Shown: positions 13,414-21,626 of the stretch, in pieces | Position numbering within the stretch: position 1 is the stretch's first letter | How the letters are laid out: each line of letters starts with the position of its first letter | From: Actinomadura livida | GTDB taxonomy: Bacteria > Actinomycetota > Actinomycetes > Streptosporangiales > Streptosporangiaceae | Length of the DNA: 64,000 nucleotides | NCBI RefSeq assembly: GCF_014648675.1 | Contig: NZ_BMRO01000007.1 | Span: 384,551-448,550 of the forward strand | Direction of reading: 5' to 3' | Position numbers and translations under genes: made by a program | The notes under the pieces: model-generated | What the model was told of the DNA's origin: nothing | What the model saw: only the letters and a program-made list of their open reading frames with translations | Databases searched by the model: none

Positions 13414-14549
13414 CGCCCTTCCTGACCGCCTGCCAGGCGCTTGCCGCCGGGGTGGTGGCCGCGCGGCTGTCGCGCGGCCGGACCCGGCCCGCGCCGCTCG
13501 CCCCCGGAGCCTCGGGCCCGCCGCCGGAGCCGGTGTCGGTGGTGATCCCCGCGCGGGACGAGGAGACCCGGATCGAAGGCTGCCTCCGGCCCCTCCTCGC
13601 GGACCCCGACGTGTCCGAGGTGATCGTCGTGGACGACGGGTCCCGCGACGGCACGGCCCGCGTCGCGGCGGACCTCGGCGCCAAGGTGATCTCCGGCGCG
13701 CCGCTCCCGGACGGATGGGTCGGCAAGCAGTGGGCGCTGCACCAGGGCGTGGCGGCCGCGTCGCATCCCATCGTGGTCCTGCTGGACGCCGACACGCGTC
13801 CGAAACCGGGACTCTGCGCCGAACTCGCCGCGCTGCTCGGAACGTCCTGCGCGGAGTCGGGCCGGCTGGTGTCGGCCGCGCCGCGGTTCGTATGCGGCGG
13901 TGCGGCGGAGCAGGCGCTGCACGCCTCCTTCCTCGCAAGCCTCGTCTACCGGTTCGGGCCGGTCGGTCCCGCCGCGTCACCGGACCGGCTCCTGGTCAAC
14001 GGCCAGTGCCTGGCGTTCCGCACGGACCTCCTGCTGCGGGCCGGTGCGTTCGAGCGCGTCCGCGGCAACCTCACCGACGACGTCGCGCTGGGCCGCCTGC
14101 TCGCCCGGGACGGCTGGACGGTCGTCTTCCGCGACGCCCGCGCCCTGCTCGACGTCGACATGCACGAGTCGGCACGGGACGTGTGGCGCGAATGGGGGCG
14201 GTCGATCTCGCTCCGCGACGTCACCACCGGCCGTGCGCTGGCCGCCGACCTCGCGGTCGTCTGGCTGACCCTGGCCCTGCCCTGGCTGCGGCTGGCGGCG
14301 GGACGCCCGACCCCGCTCGACCTCGGCCTCCTCATCCAGCGCCTGCTCCTGCTCGCCGCCCTGCGCGGCAGCTACGCGCGTCCGGGCCCGGGCCTGGCGC
14401 TGTCCCCCCTTCTCGACCCGCTGACGGCGGTGCGCCTGACGTGGTCGGCGCTGCGGCCGGCGCGCACCTGGCGCGGCCGCGGCTACGCCCGCCCGGCCGT
14501 CAGGCGCGGCGCCCCGCCACGGCGGCCTGCCCGAAGCGCAGCCCGATGA
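13410..14549 (+). CDS. Family 2 glycosyltransferase, probable carotenoid glycosyltransferase (CruC-like)
   Basis: 379 residues from a GTG overlapping the desaturase stop. An N-terminal hydrophobic stretch precedes the GT-A domain: VSVVIPARDEETRIEGCLRPLL, EVIVVDDGSRDGTARVA and the metal-binding DAD in VVLLDADTRPKPG. Later acceptor-side motifs are NLTDDVALGRLLARDG and EWGRSISLRD. Two C-terminal hydrophobic segments suggest membrane attachment. In carotenoid clusters this type transfers sugar to the tertiary hydroxyl made by CruF. The 3' end overlaps the convergent PlsY gene by 50 bp. The donor sugar is unknown. Confidence 0.8.
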   Translation: MTPFLTACQALAAGVVAARLSRGRTRPAPLAPGASGPPPEPVSVVIPARDEETRIEGCLRPLLADPDVSEVIVVDDGSRDGTARVAADLGAKVISGAPLPDGWVGKQWALHQGVAAASHPIVVLLDADTRPKPGLCAELAALLGTSCAESGRLVSAAPRFVCGGAAEQALHASFLASLVYRFGPVGPAASPDRLLVNGQCLAFRTDLLLRAGAFERVRGNLTDDVALGRLLARDGWTVVFRDARALLDVDMHESARDVWREWGRSISLRDVTTGRALAADLAVVWLTLALPWLRLAAGRPTPLDLGLLIQRLLLLAALRGSYARPGPGLALSPLLDPLTAVRLTWSALRPARTWRGRGYARPAVRRGAPPRRPARSAAR

Positions 14550-15111
14550 GGCACATCAGCGCCCCGGTCCCCGCGACGTGCGCGGCGGGCGCGAAGAGGA
14601 GCTGCAGCACCGGCAGCGAGAACACCGCCACGCGCGTGCCCCACGCGAACGAGCGCAGCGCCAGGCTCGTGCCGGCCAGCAGCGCGAGGCCGAGCGCGAA
14701 CGCCGGCGGGCAGATCACGGCGAAACCGCCGGCGAACGCGAGGATCGAGCGGCCGCCGCGCAGGCCCGCGAACACCGGCCAGGCGTGCCCGGCCATGGCC
14801 GCGGCGACGGCGGCGTACACGGGCAGGACGCTCGTGCCGGTCACCGTCCCGAGCGCGCCGGTGGAGCCCCCGCCCGCGGCCAGCCCGACCAGGCCCGCCG
14901 CCGTGCCCTTCAGCATGTCCCCGGCGAACACGGGGACGGCGGCCTTCCAGCCGAGCTGCTCCATGACGTTCCAGAAGCCGGGGTTGCGGTCGCCGGTCTC
15001 CCGCGGGTCGAGGCCGTGGGCGCGGCCGACCAGCACCGCGACCGGCACCGAGCCGAGCAGGTAACCGCCGATGACCGCGACGAGCAGGGGAGCCACCGAG
15101 TCCAGCGTCAT
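14500..15111 (-). CDS. plsY: Acyl-phosphate:glycerol-3-phosphate acyltransferase PlsY family
   Basis: 203 residues from ATG 15111. Five or more membrane segments; family motifs include [44 protein letters not shown] (GS-P and the GxxNPGxxN-like loop), [18 protein letters not shown] (GHxWPVF..GGRG-like) and [11 protein letters not shown]. PlsY transfers an acyl chain from acyl-phosphate to glycerol-3-phosphate. Its location inside a carotenoid cluster, with PlsX 700 bp away, is atypical: a specialised acyl acceptor such as the carotenoid glycoside is possible (inference). The usual catalytic loop G-G-K/R-G reads GGRS here. Its 5' end overlaps the divergent CrtA-like gene by 41 bp. Confidence 0.8.
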   Translation of the reverse strand: MTLDSVAPLLVAVIGGYLLGSVPVAVLVGRAHGLDPRETGDRNPGFWNVMEQLGWKAAVPVFAGDMLKGTAAGLVGLAAGGGSTGALGTVTGTSVLPVYAAVAAAMAGHAWPVFAGLRGGRSILAFAGGFAVICPPAFALGLALLAGTSLALRSFAWGTRVAVFSLPVLQLLFAPAAHVAGTGALMCLIGLRFGQAAVAGRRA

Positions 15112-15805
15112 CGCCTCGTTCCACCTCATCAGGTACGCGCGTGCGGACGCCATGCGGTACATGGCGTTCGACCGGCCCGTGCTGCGCCGCACCGGCGGCC
15201 TGCCGTTCTGGCGGCTGCTGGGCACCGGCCGCGGCCGGTCCATGAGCCTCGGCGCCGACCTGCGCCGCTGGGCGCTGTTCGCCGTGTGGGACGGCGAGCG
15301 GGCGCTGGAGGAGTTCCTCGCGCGCTCGCCGGTGGCCGGACGGTGGCGGGACGAGGCCGAGGAGTCGTGGCATGTCCGGCTCGCCCCGCTCGGCTCCCGG
15401 GGCCGCTGGGGCGGACGCGACCCGTTCGCCTCCGCCGTCCCGGCCGCGAAGCCCGCCGGCGGGCCGGTGGCGGTGCTGACCCGGGCGTCGATCCGCCCGC
15501 GCCGGCTGGCGGCGTTCTACCGGTCCGTCCCGGGCGTGGACCTCGACCTGCGGCGCCAGGACGGCTGCCTCGCCTCGATCGGGGTGGGGGAGTGGCCGCT
15601 GGCCCGGCAGGCGACCTTCTCGCTGTGGGAGGACGACGCCGCCATCGCCCGGTTCGCCTACCGGGGCGACGCGCACCGCACCGTCATCGACCGGGTCCGC
15701 GGCGAGGACTGGTACAGCGAGGAGCTGTTCGCCCGATTCGTCCCCTACGGGAGCGAGGGCACCTGGGACGGCCGCGACCCCCTGCGCCCTGGCGGCGCCG
15801 AGTGA
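15071..15805 (+). CDS. crtA: Spheroidene monooxygenase-like protein (CrtA family)
   Basis: 244 residues. Conserved blocks are [99 protein letters not shown] and [27 protein letters not shown], as in CrtA acyclic carotenoid 2-ketolases (heme-dependent in phototrophs). I placed the start at ATG 15071 so that the conserved [12 protein letters not shown] block is included; ATG 15152 would cut it. The result is a head-to-head overlap with plsY. It probably introduces a 2-oxo group on the psi end of an acyclic carotenoid. Confidence 0.8.
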   Translation: MTATSRGATESSVIASFHLIRYARADAMRYMAFDRPVLRRTGGLPFWRLLGTGRGRSMSLGADLRRWALFAVWDGERALEEFLARSPVAGRWRDEAEESWHVRLAPLGSRGRWGGRDPFASAVPAAKPAGGPVAVLTRASIRPRRLAAFYRSVPGVDLDLRRQDGCLASIGVGEWPLARQATFSLWEDDAAIARFAYRGDAHRTVIDRVRGEDWYSEELFARFVPYGSEGTWDGRDPLRPGGAE

Positions 15806-15810
15806 GCGCC

Positions 15811-16803
15811 TCACGCGACCGGCCCCACGGAAGCGCGGCCCACCACCGGCAGGGGCTCGTCCGCCTCGCCCAGCTCGGCCGCGACAGCGCACGCGCGGGC
15901 GATGGCCGTCGGTCCGGACGAGCCGTGCGCCACCACCACCGTGCCGGTCAGCCCGAGCAGGGCGGCGCCCCCGTGCGTGTCCGCCGTGTAGAGCCGCGCG
16001 ACCTCCGCGAGCCGTGCGGGTGGGGCGATACCGGCCCTGGCGACCATGTCCAGAGTGCTCCGGACGCAGCCCTCGATGTTCTTCAGCACGACGTTGCCGG
16101 TGAAGCCGTCCGTCACGACCACGTCGACCGTCCCGGCCAGCACGTCGTGCCCTTCCACGTTGCCGTGGAGGCGGACGGGCAGATCCGGCAGCAACCGGGC
16201 GGCGCCGCGGGCGAGCCGGTTGCCCTTCCCCGGCTCGGCGCCGATGGACAGCAGGCCCACCGAAGGGTCGCGGACGCCGAGGACGTTCCGCGCGTACGCG
16301 GTGCCCAGCAGGGCGAACTGCGCGAGCATCTCCGGGGTCGGGTCGGACGTCCCGCCCGCGTCGACCAGCACGGTCGAACCCGTCACGGTCGGCAGCGCCA
16401 CCGCCAGCGCCGGACGCAGCACGCCCTCCCGCCGCGCGAACGCCCGCACCGCGCACGTCACCACGGCCCCGGTGGACCCGGCCGAGACGAACGAGCCGCC
16501 CCGCCGCCGCGCCGCCTCGCACCCGATCATGAGGCTCGACTTCCGCCGGGCGGCGGCACCCGCGCCGCGCTCGGCCATCGGCACGACCTCGTCCGCGTGC
16601 AGGACCTCCACTTCACCTGCGCCGCCGTGGCGGCGCAGCTCGTGCTCCACCTCGTCGGCCCGTCCCGCGAGGACCACCGGGACACCGTGCTCGCGGTGCG
16701 CCGCCAGGGCTCCCGGCACCGTCACCGCCGGCCCGTGGTCGCCGCCCATCGCGTCCAGCACCACCGGGCGCAGCGCCCCGCCTCCGTCAGCCGCCGCATC
16801 CAT
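15811..16803 (-). CDS. plsX: Phosphate acyltransferase PlsX family
   Basis: 330 residues. Signature segments: VVLDAMGGDHGPAVTVPGALAA, EEVVPM-type loop HADEVVPMAERGAGAAARRKSSLMIG, FVSAGSTGAVVTCAVRAF, LVDAGGTSDPTPEMLAQFALLGTAYARNVLGVRDPSVGLLSIGAEPGKGN, and VDVVVTDGFTGNVVLKNIEG. PlsX makes acyl-phosphate from acyl-ACP for PlsY. The housekeeping gene normally sits with rpmF/fabH/acpP; here it lies between crtA-like and crtB genes, so it is likely a dedicated paralogue. It follows crtB with a 1-bp gap on the same strand, so it is the end of the crtI-crtB-plsX operon. Confidence 0.88.
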   Translation of the reverse strand: MDAAADGGGALRPVVLDAMGGDHGPAVTVPGALAAHREHGVPVVLAGRADEVEHELRRHGGAGEVEVLHADEVVPMAERGAGAAARRKSSLMIGCEAARRRGGSFVSAGSTGAVVTCAVRAFARREGVLRPALAVALPTVTGSTVLVDAGGTSDPTPEMLAQFALLGTAYARNVLGVRDPSVGLLSIGAEPGKGNRLARGAARLLPDLPVRLHGNVEGHDVLAGTVDVVVTDGFTGNVVLKNIEGCVRSTLDMVARAGIAPPARLAEVARLYTADTHGGAALLGLTGTVVVAHGSSGPTAIARACAVAAELGEADEPLPVVGRASVGPVA

Positions 16804-16804
16804 C

Positions 16805-17761
16805 TCAGACCTGCCCGTCCCCGAGCGCCCCGTCCCCCAGGGCGCCGTCTTCCAGCGCGCGGGCCGGGAGCCGCCGCTCGGCGCGGCCCGCGGCGGACGC
16901 GGCCAGCATGTGCCGCGCGAAGATCGCGGCCCGGCGGCGGCGCGGCACCCGCGCCCGCGCGCTCAGCACGTCGTGGTCCGCCGCGGCGATCTCGTCCAGG
17001 ATGCCGCCGTACAGCTCGTACGCGGCGCGGATGCACGGCCGGGACGAGGGCGCGAGCAGGCCGAGGCCGTCCAGCGCGCGGCGGTAGTGGTCGCGGGCGC
17101 GGCCGGCCTCGAAGGCCACCAGCTCGCGCAGCGGCCGGGTGCGGCCGCCGGAGCGGAGGTCGTCCTCGGTCACCCCGAACCGGGCGAGATCTTCCTGCGG
17201 CAGGTAGATGCGGCCGCGCTCCAGGTCCTCGGCGACGTCCCGCAGGAAGTTGGTCAGCTGGAACGCCCGTCCCAGCTCGCGCGCGGGTTCGCGGGCCGCC
17301 CGCCCCGCACTCGGCACCGTCTCCAGGACCGGGAGCATCATCAGCCCGATCGCGGCCGCCGAGCCCTCCATGTACACCAGCAGGTCGTCGTAGGTCGCAT
17401 ACCGGGTCACGGTGAGATCGGTGCGCATCGACCTGAGGAAGGCGTCGATGTCGCTGCGCTCAATGCCGAAGGAGCGGACGGTGTGCACGAAGGCGGGCAG
17501 GACGGGGTCCGGGATGACCTCTCCCTCCAGGCTCGCACTCAGCCTCTGGGTCACATCGTCGAGCGCCTTCGCCCGAACCTCCGTGTCCGTGGCCTCATTG
17601 CCGTAGGCGTCGACAATGTCGTCCACATGGCGGGTGAACCCGTACAGAGCGTGGACATGGCGGCGCTTCCACGCCGGAAGGAGCAGCGTCGCCAGGTAGA
17701 ACGAGCGTCCATGGCGGGCGTTGAGGCGGCGGCAGTGTTCGTAGCTCGCGGTCAGCGTCAT
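16805..17761 (-). CDS. crtB: Phytoene/squalene synthase family protein, probable phytoene synthase
   Basis: 318 residues from ATG 17761. The two Asp-rich substrate motifs are present: HVDDIVDAYG (about 43-52) and NFLRDVAEDLERGRIYLP. The N-terminal block ARHGRSFYLATLLLPAWKRRHVHALYGFTR is typical of CrtB. It condenses two GGPP to phytoene at the membrane surface. The start overlaps the crtI stop by 4 nt (ATGA), and plsX follows 1 bp after its stop. No GGPP synthase gene is in the window, so GGPP must come from elsewhere. The C-terminus carries an odd repeated tail, DGALGDGALGDGQV. Confidence 0.92.
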   Translation of the reverse strand: MTLTASYEHCRRLNARHGRSFYLATLLLPAWKRRHVHALYGFTRHVDDIVDAYGNEATDTEVRAKALDDVTQRLSASLEGEVIPDPVLPAFVHTVRSFGIERSDIDAFLRSMRTDLTVTRYATYDDLLVYMEGSAAAIGLMMLPVLETVPSAGRAAREPARELGRAFQLTNFLRDVAEDLERGRIYLPQEDLARFGVTEDDLRSGGRTRPLRELVAFEAGRARDHYRRALDGLGLLAPSSRPCIRAAYELYGGILDEIAAADHDVLSARARVPRRRRAAIFARHMLAASAAGRAERRLPARALEDGALGDGALGDGQV

Positions 17762-19230
17762 CGGCGGCCTTCCAGGATGCGGGCGGCGGCCAGCCGCCCG
17801 GAGATCAGAGCCGTGGGGACGCCCACACCGGGCGCGGTGTACATCCCGGCGAAGTGCAGGCCGGGGACGCGGCGGCTCCGGCCCGCCGGCCGGAACCAGG
17901 CCGTCTGGCCGAACCGGTGGTCCAGCGCGAACGGCGTGCCCGCCGAATGGCCGAGGCGGGACCAGTCCCGCGGATCGAAGGTGAGCCGCGACGCCGCCGA
18001 CAGGTCGCCGTACCCGAGTTCGGCGAGGCGGCCGAGCAGCCGCCGCTCCAGCCGCGGGGCGAGCCGGTCCCAGTCGGTTCCGCTCGCCAGGTTCGGGGCG
18101 GGTTCGAGGACGCTCAGCGTGGCGTGCCCGGCCGGTGCCGCCGCGCCGTCCGCCTCGGGATACGTGACCAGGACGCTCGGATCGGGCTGCGGGCGCCCGC
18201 GCGCCAGCGCCGAGAATGTGCTCGCCCACGTCCGGCCGAAATGCAGCGTGTGGTGCGCCTGACCGGGCAGCCGGCGGTCGAGCCCGAAGTGCATGACCAG
18301 GCAGGACGGCGAGTACCGCGGACGGCGCAGCCGCCAGTCGCCCGCCGCGTCCGGCAGCAGCCCCCGGTGGGCCCGCGCCAGGTCGCAGGCGACGACCACG
18401 TGCCCGGCGGCGATCCGCTCGCCGCCGTCCAGCCGCACCGCCGCCACCCCGGACGCGTCCGTCTCGACCCGCTCGGCGCGCACGCCGTACCGGACGGCGG
18501 CGCCCGCCTTCTCCGCGACGGCGGCGAGCGCCTGCGGGACGGCGTGCATCCCGCCCGCCTCGGGGAAGTACACGCCGCCGACCGTGTCCATGTGCGCGAC
18601 GACCGCGTAGACGGCCAGCGCCTTCCCCGGCGGGAGCCCGACGTACAGCGCCTGGAACGTGTGCGCCCTGACGAGCCGCTCGTCGGTGAGCTGGGCCGCC
18701 ACGAACCGGTCGAGGCGCCGGAACCCGCCCGCCGCCGCGAGCCTGAGCAGCGCGAGCGGGCGGGCCATGCTCCGCAGCCGGGTCATGTCCGCGTCGATGA
18801 ACGCCGGCCATTCGGCGTCGAACATCGCCCCGAGCCGCCGCCGGAACCGCAGGTACCGCGCCGCCTCGTCCGGCCCGCACAGCGCGCGGACGTTCTCGGC
18901 CATCCGCTGCGCGCCCGCCACCACGTCCAGCCGGGAGCCGTCGTGGAAGGACAGGCGGTAGAAGGGGTCCAGCCGCCGGAGCGGGAGCAGGTTCTCCATG
19001 TCCTCGCCGGCCGCGCCGAACGTGTTCGCCAGCACCCCCGGCATGGTCAGCACCGAAGGGCCCGTGTCGAACCGGTAGGGACCGGCGTGCGCCGAGCCGC
19101 AGCAGCCCCCCGGCTCGTCGTGCGCCTCGACCACCACCACCTCGCGGCCGCGCGCCGCGAGGTGGATCGCCGCCGACAGCCCGGACAGGCCCGCCCCGAC
19201 CACGACGACCCGGCCGTCCGCCGCCCTCAA
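17758..19230 (-). CDS. crtI: Phytoene desaturase
   Basis: 490 residues if started at TTG 19230. The N-terminal FAD motif VVVVGAGLSGLSAAIHLAARG, then DEPGGCCGSAHAGPYRFDTGPSVLTMPG, and the C-terminal block GLHFAGMYTAPGVGVPTALISGRLAAARIL are diagnostic of CrtI. It desaturates phytoene toward lycopene. The frame stays open upstream to 19326, but residues there look non-coding; TTG 19230 overlaps the stop of a 10-codon leader ORF that has a strong ribosome site, suggesting coupled initiation. It begins the crtI-crtB-plsX operon. Confidence 0.88.
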   Translation of the reverse strand: MRAADGRVVVVGAGLSGLSAAIHLAARGREVVVVEAHDEPGGCCGSAHAGPYRFDTGPSVLTMPGVLANTFGAAGEDMENLLPLRRLDPFYRLSFHDGSRLDVVAGAQRMAENVRALCGPDEAARYLRFRRRLGAMFDAEWPAFIDADMTRLRSMARPLALLRLAAAGGFRRLDRFVAAQLTDERLVRAHTFQALYVGLPPGKALAVYAVVAHMDTVGGVYFPEAGGMHAVPQALAAVAEKAGAAVRYGVRAERVETDASGVAAVRLDGGERIAAGHVVVACDLARAHRGLLPDAAGDWRLRRPRYSPSCLVMHFGLDRRLPGQAHHTLHFGRTWASTFSALARGRPQPDPSVLVTYPEADGAAAPAGHATLSVLEPAPNLASGTDWDRLAPRLERRLLGRLAELGYGDLSAASRLTFDPRDWSRLGHSAGTPFALDHRFGQTAWFRPAGRSRRVPGLHFAGMYTAPGVGVPTALISGRLAAARILEGRR

Positions 19231-19297
19231 CGACTGTGCCCAGAATGTCGGGAGTGCACGGTTCCTCCATCGTCGTCCGAATGGTTGTGCACCGTTC
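19227..19297 (-). promoter_or_regulatory. crtI control region: paired GTGCAC(S)GTTC repeats and a short leader ORF
   Basis: GTGCACGGTTC at 19254-19264 and GTGCACCGTTC at 19287-19297 are near-identical direct repeats 33 bp apart (about three helical turns), each with a GTGCAC palindrome. The first overlaps the ribosome site GGAGGAAC (19262-19269) of a minus-strand ORF of ten codons (GTG 19259 to TGA 19227) whose stop overlaps the TTG proposed for crtI. A regulator such as the LitR encoded at 20148 could bind; this is inference. Confidence 0.45.
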
Positions 19298-19369
19298 TTC
19301 GGAACCCGGTGGCCGATCGGTTTCACCCATGCCCGGCGGCGTGGCCGAAACCGCCGCGATCCGCGGCCG

Positions 19370-19663
19370 CTACCGCATGGTGGACTGCGCCGCGCCGACT
19401 CTCTCTTCCGCCCGGCCGCGTTGCCCGGACGCCTCCATCGCCGCCTGGTCGTGCGATTCCTCCAGGCGGAGGGCGACCCCTATGGCGAAAAAGGTCGGAG
19501 CCCATTCGCCGATGAATATCCCCCACCGGTCGGCCCGGTCCACGCCCGCTGCCTCAAGGCGGTTGGACGCCGCCCATGAGGCGAACGCCAGACCGACGGA
19601 GGCGATGCCCGCCGAGTACATGTGGCTGGACTTCAAGCCCCAGCTGTGCAGTTTGCCGATCAT
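19370..19663 (-). CDS. Small membrane protein, unknown function
   Basis: 97 residues from ATG 19663, preceded by AAAGGGGGAAAC. Two hydrophobic segments (HMYSAGIASVGLAFASWAAS, WAPTFFAIGVALRL) flank a charged loop; the C-terminus is hydrophilic (EESHDQAAMEASGQRGRAEE). A conserved-looking core WGIFIGEWAPTFFAIGVAL is seen in small actinobacterial membrane proteins. It lies upstream of crtI on the same strand, with the control region between them; no link to pigment synthesis is shown. Confidence 0.65.
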   Translation of the reverse strand: MIGKLHSWGLKSSHMYSAGIASVGLAFASWAASNRLEAAGVDRADRWGIFIGEWAPTFFAIGVALRLEESHDQAAMEASGQRGRAEERVGAAQSTMR

Positions 19664-19839
19664 GTTTCCCCCTTTGGTCGATCGGCCCGTACCCTCCGCT
19701 GACCTGCACAAGCACGCATGAAACGGATTTTGCCGCCTCCCGCCCGCGGGATGGCGCCGCCCCGGGCGGCCGCGGATGAATACCGTCTGACCAGGACTTT
19801 CGTGGTGACAACCGCGGCAACGGCGGGTAGGCGACAGCC

Positions 19840-20076
19840 ATGGGCAGGAATGACAAGAAGGGCAAGAAGGAACCGGCCGTGGGCGACGAGGTCGCCTGGA
19901 GCAGCCACGGCTCCACGGCCGAGGGCCGCGTGGAGAAGAAGGTCACCGACCGCCGCGAGGAGGCCGGCCGCACCGTCGCCGCCTCGCCCGACGAACCGCA
20001 GTACGTCGTGCGCAGCGAGAAGAGCGGCAAGAAGGCCGTCCACAAGGGCTCGGCCCTGCGCCGGCGGAAGGGCTGA
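19840..20076 (+). CDS. DUF2945 (HVA1/Tudor-like) small protein
   Basis: 78 residues, highly basic, with lysine-rich ends. The core GDEVAWSSHGSTAEGRVEKKVTD and PQYVVRSEKSGKKAVHKGSALRR is the DUF2945 pattern: a small beta barrel related to hypervirulence-associated Tudor-like proteins. It stands alone 71 bp before litR on the same strand. Role unknown; nucleic-acid or protein-peptide binding is plausible for the fold. Confidence 0.8.
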   Translation: MGRNDKKGKKEPAVGDEVAWSSHGSTAEGRVEKKVTDRREEAGRTVAASPDEPQYVVRSEKSGKKAVHKGSALRRRKG

Positions 20077-20147
20077 ACCGGCTCGGCGACCCGCTCGGGT
20101 GAGAGGCGTACGCTGTGCGGGCCGGGACGACATGGGGGAGCGGACGC

Positions 20148-21059
20148 ATGCGGGAGGCCCAGCTCGGCGTGGGCGCGGTGGCGCAGCGCCTCGGCGTGGC
20201 GGCGTCCACCCTCCGCACCTGGGACCGCCGCTACGGCATCGGCCCGAGCGGCCGCAGCGCGGGCGGCCACCGCCGCTACACCCCGGCGGACGTGGCCCGG
20301 CTGGAGACGATGCAACGCCAGATCCTCACCGGCGTCCCGCCCCAGGAGGCGGCCCGGGTCGCGCTCGAGGCGCCCCCCGGCGAACCTCCCGCCCCCCGCG
20401 CCCACGGCGCCGGCGGCAACCGCGTCCCGCTGCGGGCCGACCACGACGAGCGCCAGGCCGCGGAGGTGCGGGGCCTGGCCCGCGCGGCGATGGCGCTGGA
20501 CGCCTCCGCGACCGCCGGGACCGTGCGCAACGCCCTCCGCCGCGACGGCGTCGTCCGCGCATGGGACGACCTGATCGCGCCCGTGCTGATCGGCATCGGC
20601 CGCAAGCACGCGGTGTCCGGCGACTGCGTGGAGGTCGAGCACCTCCTGTCCGCCGTGGTGCTCGGCTGCCTGGCGGAGACGCCGGCCGCGCCGCCGAACG
20701 GCCGTCCGGTCCTGCTGGCCTGCGCGCCGGAGGAACAGCACAGCCTCCCCGTGCACGCCCTGGCGGCCGCCTTGGCCGAAACCGGCGTCGAAACGCTGAC
20801 CCTGGGCGCACGCGTGCCGCCCCCGGCCCTGACCGCCGCGATCCGCAGAACGGGCCCGAACGCCGTCTTCGTCTGGTCGCAGACCACCGAGACCGGCGAC
20901 CCCGCCTGGCTGGCGGAACTGCCCGCGTCCCGCCCGCCGTACCGCCTCGTGGTCGGCGGACCCGGCTGGAACCGCGACCGCCTACCGCCGCACATCACCC
21001 GGGTGGCGGCCTTCCCCGAGGCCGTCACCGCCCTGGCGTCCCTCCCCGGAGCCCGCTGA
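20148..21059 (+). CDS. litR: MerR-family B12-binding photoregulator, LitR/CarH-like
   Basis: 303 residues from ATG 20148 with GGGGGAG upstream. The N-terminal MerR helix-turn-helix reads VGAVAQRLGVAASTLRTWDRRYGIGPSGRSAGGHRRYTPADVARL. A helical bundle with His154-x9-Glu164-His165 follows, equivalent to the W-x9-EH photosensing motif of CarH but with His in place of Trp. The C-terminal cobalamin domain has EQH (196-198), where His198 is the candidate lower cobalt ligand; the Gly of E-x-H-x-x-G is Pro201. LitR/CarH proteins hold adenosylcobalamin and release DNA in light, derepressing carotenoid genes. The sigma gene downstream matches the Streptomyces litR-litS arrangement. Confidence 0.88.
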   Translation: MREAQLGVGAVAQRLGVAASTLRTWDRRYGIGPSGRSAGGHRRYTPADVARLETMQRQILTGVPPQEAARVALEAPPGEPPAPRAHGAGGNRVPLRADHDERQAAEVRGLARAAMALDASATAGTVRNALRRDGVVRAWDDLIAPVLIGIGRKHAVSGDCVEVEHLLSAVVLGCLAETPAAPPNGRPVLLACAPEEQHSLPVHALAAALAETGVETLTLGARVPPPALTAAIRRTGPNAVFVWSQTTETGDPAWLAELPASRPPYRLVVGGPGWNRDRLPPHITRVAAFPEAVTALASLPGAR

Positions 21060-21128
21060 TCCGCTCCCTTTGCCCCACTTTGGACTATGAACAAGTTTTG
21101 AAGCGGTTTTTCCGGGGACCTGGGCCGC

Positions 21129-21626
21129 ATGAGACTGGAACAGCGGCTCGCCGACGGCGACGAGGCGGCGCTCGCCGAGTGCTACACCGCGCTCGGCCCC
21201 CTCGTCCGCCGCCACGCGGGACGACTCGTACCGGACCACGCCGTGGACGACGTCGTCCAGCTCGTCTTCCTGGAGGTCTGGCGATCCCGCGGGCGCTTCG
21301 ACCCCTCCCGCGGCCTGGAGCCGTGGGTCCTAACCATCGCCCGCAAACGCGCCATCGACCAGCTGCGCGCCGAGGCCCGGCACTCCCGGAGATCGGTCCC
21401 GCTGGAGGACACCGCCGGAGTACCCGACCGCACGTCCGCCGTGGACGCTGCATGCGACATCCGCGAAGCACTGGCGGGACTCCCCGCCCCGCAGCGCCAG
21501 GCGATAGTCCTGGCCCACTTCGGGCAGCTGACCCAGAAAGAAATAGCCGACCGCCTATGCATCCCCCTGGGCACCGTCAAGGCCCGCACCACCCGCGGCC
21601 TACGCCGGATGAGAGACCTCCTGTGA
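21129..21626 (+). CDS. litS: ECF-type RNA polymerase sigma factor (LitS-like)
   Basis: 165 residues. Region 2 is visible in VPDHAVDDVVQLVFLEVWRSRGRFDPSRGLEPWVLTIARKRAIDQLR and region 4 in GLPAPQRQAIVLAHFGQLTQKEIADRLCIPLGTVKARTTRGLRRMRDLL. Placement 69 bp after litR follows the light-induced LitR-LitS pair of Streptomyces, where LitS transcribes the crt genes. No anti-sigma gene is adjacent; the next gene is DUF1722. The 3' end overlaps that gene's GTG by 4 nt. The upstream gap contains an AT-richer stretch, TTTGGACTATGAACAAGTTT (21070-21089), the likely promoter area. Confidence 0.88.
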   Translation: MRLEQRLADGDEAALAECYTALGPLVRRHAGRLVPDHAVDDVVQLVFLEVWRSRGRFDPSRGLEPWVLTIARKRAIDQLRAEARHSRRSVPLEDTAGVPDRTSAVDAACDIREALAGLPAPQRQAIVLAHFGQLTQKEIADRLCIPLGTVKARTTRGLRRMRDLL

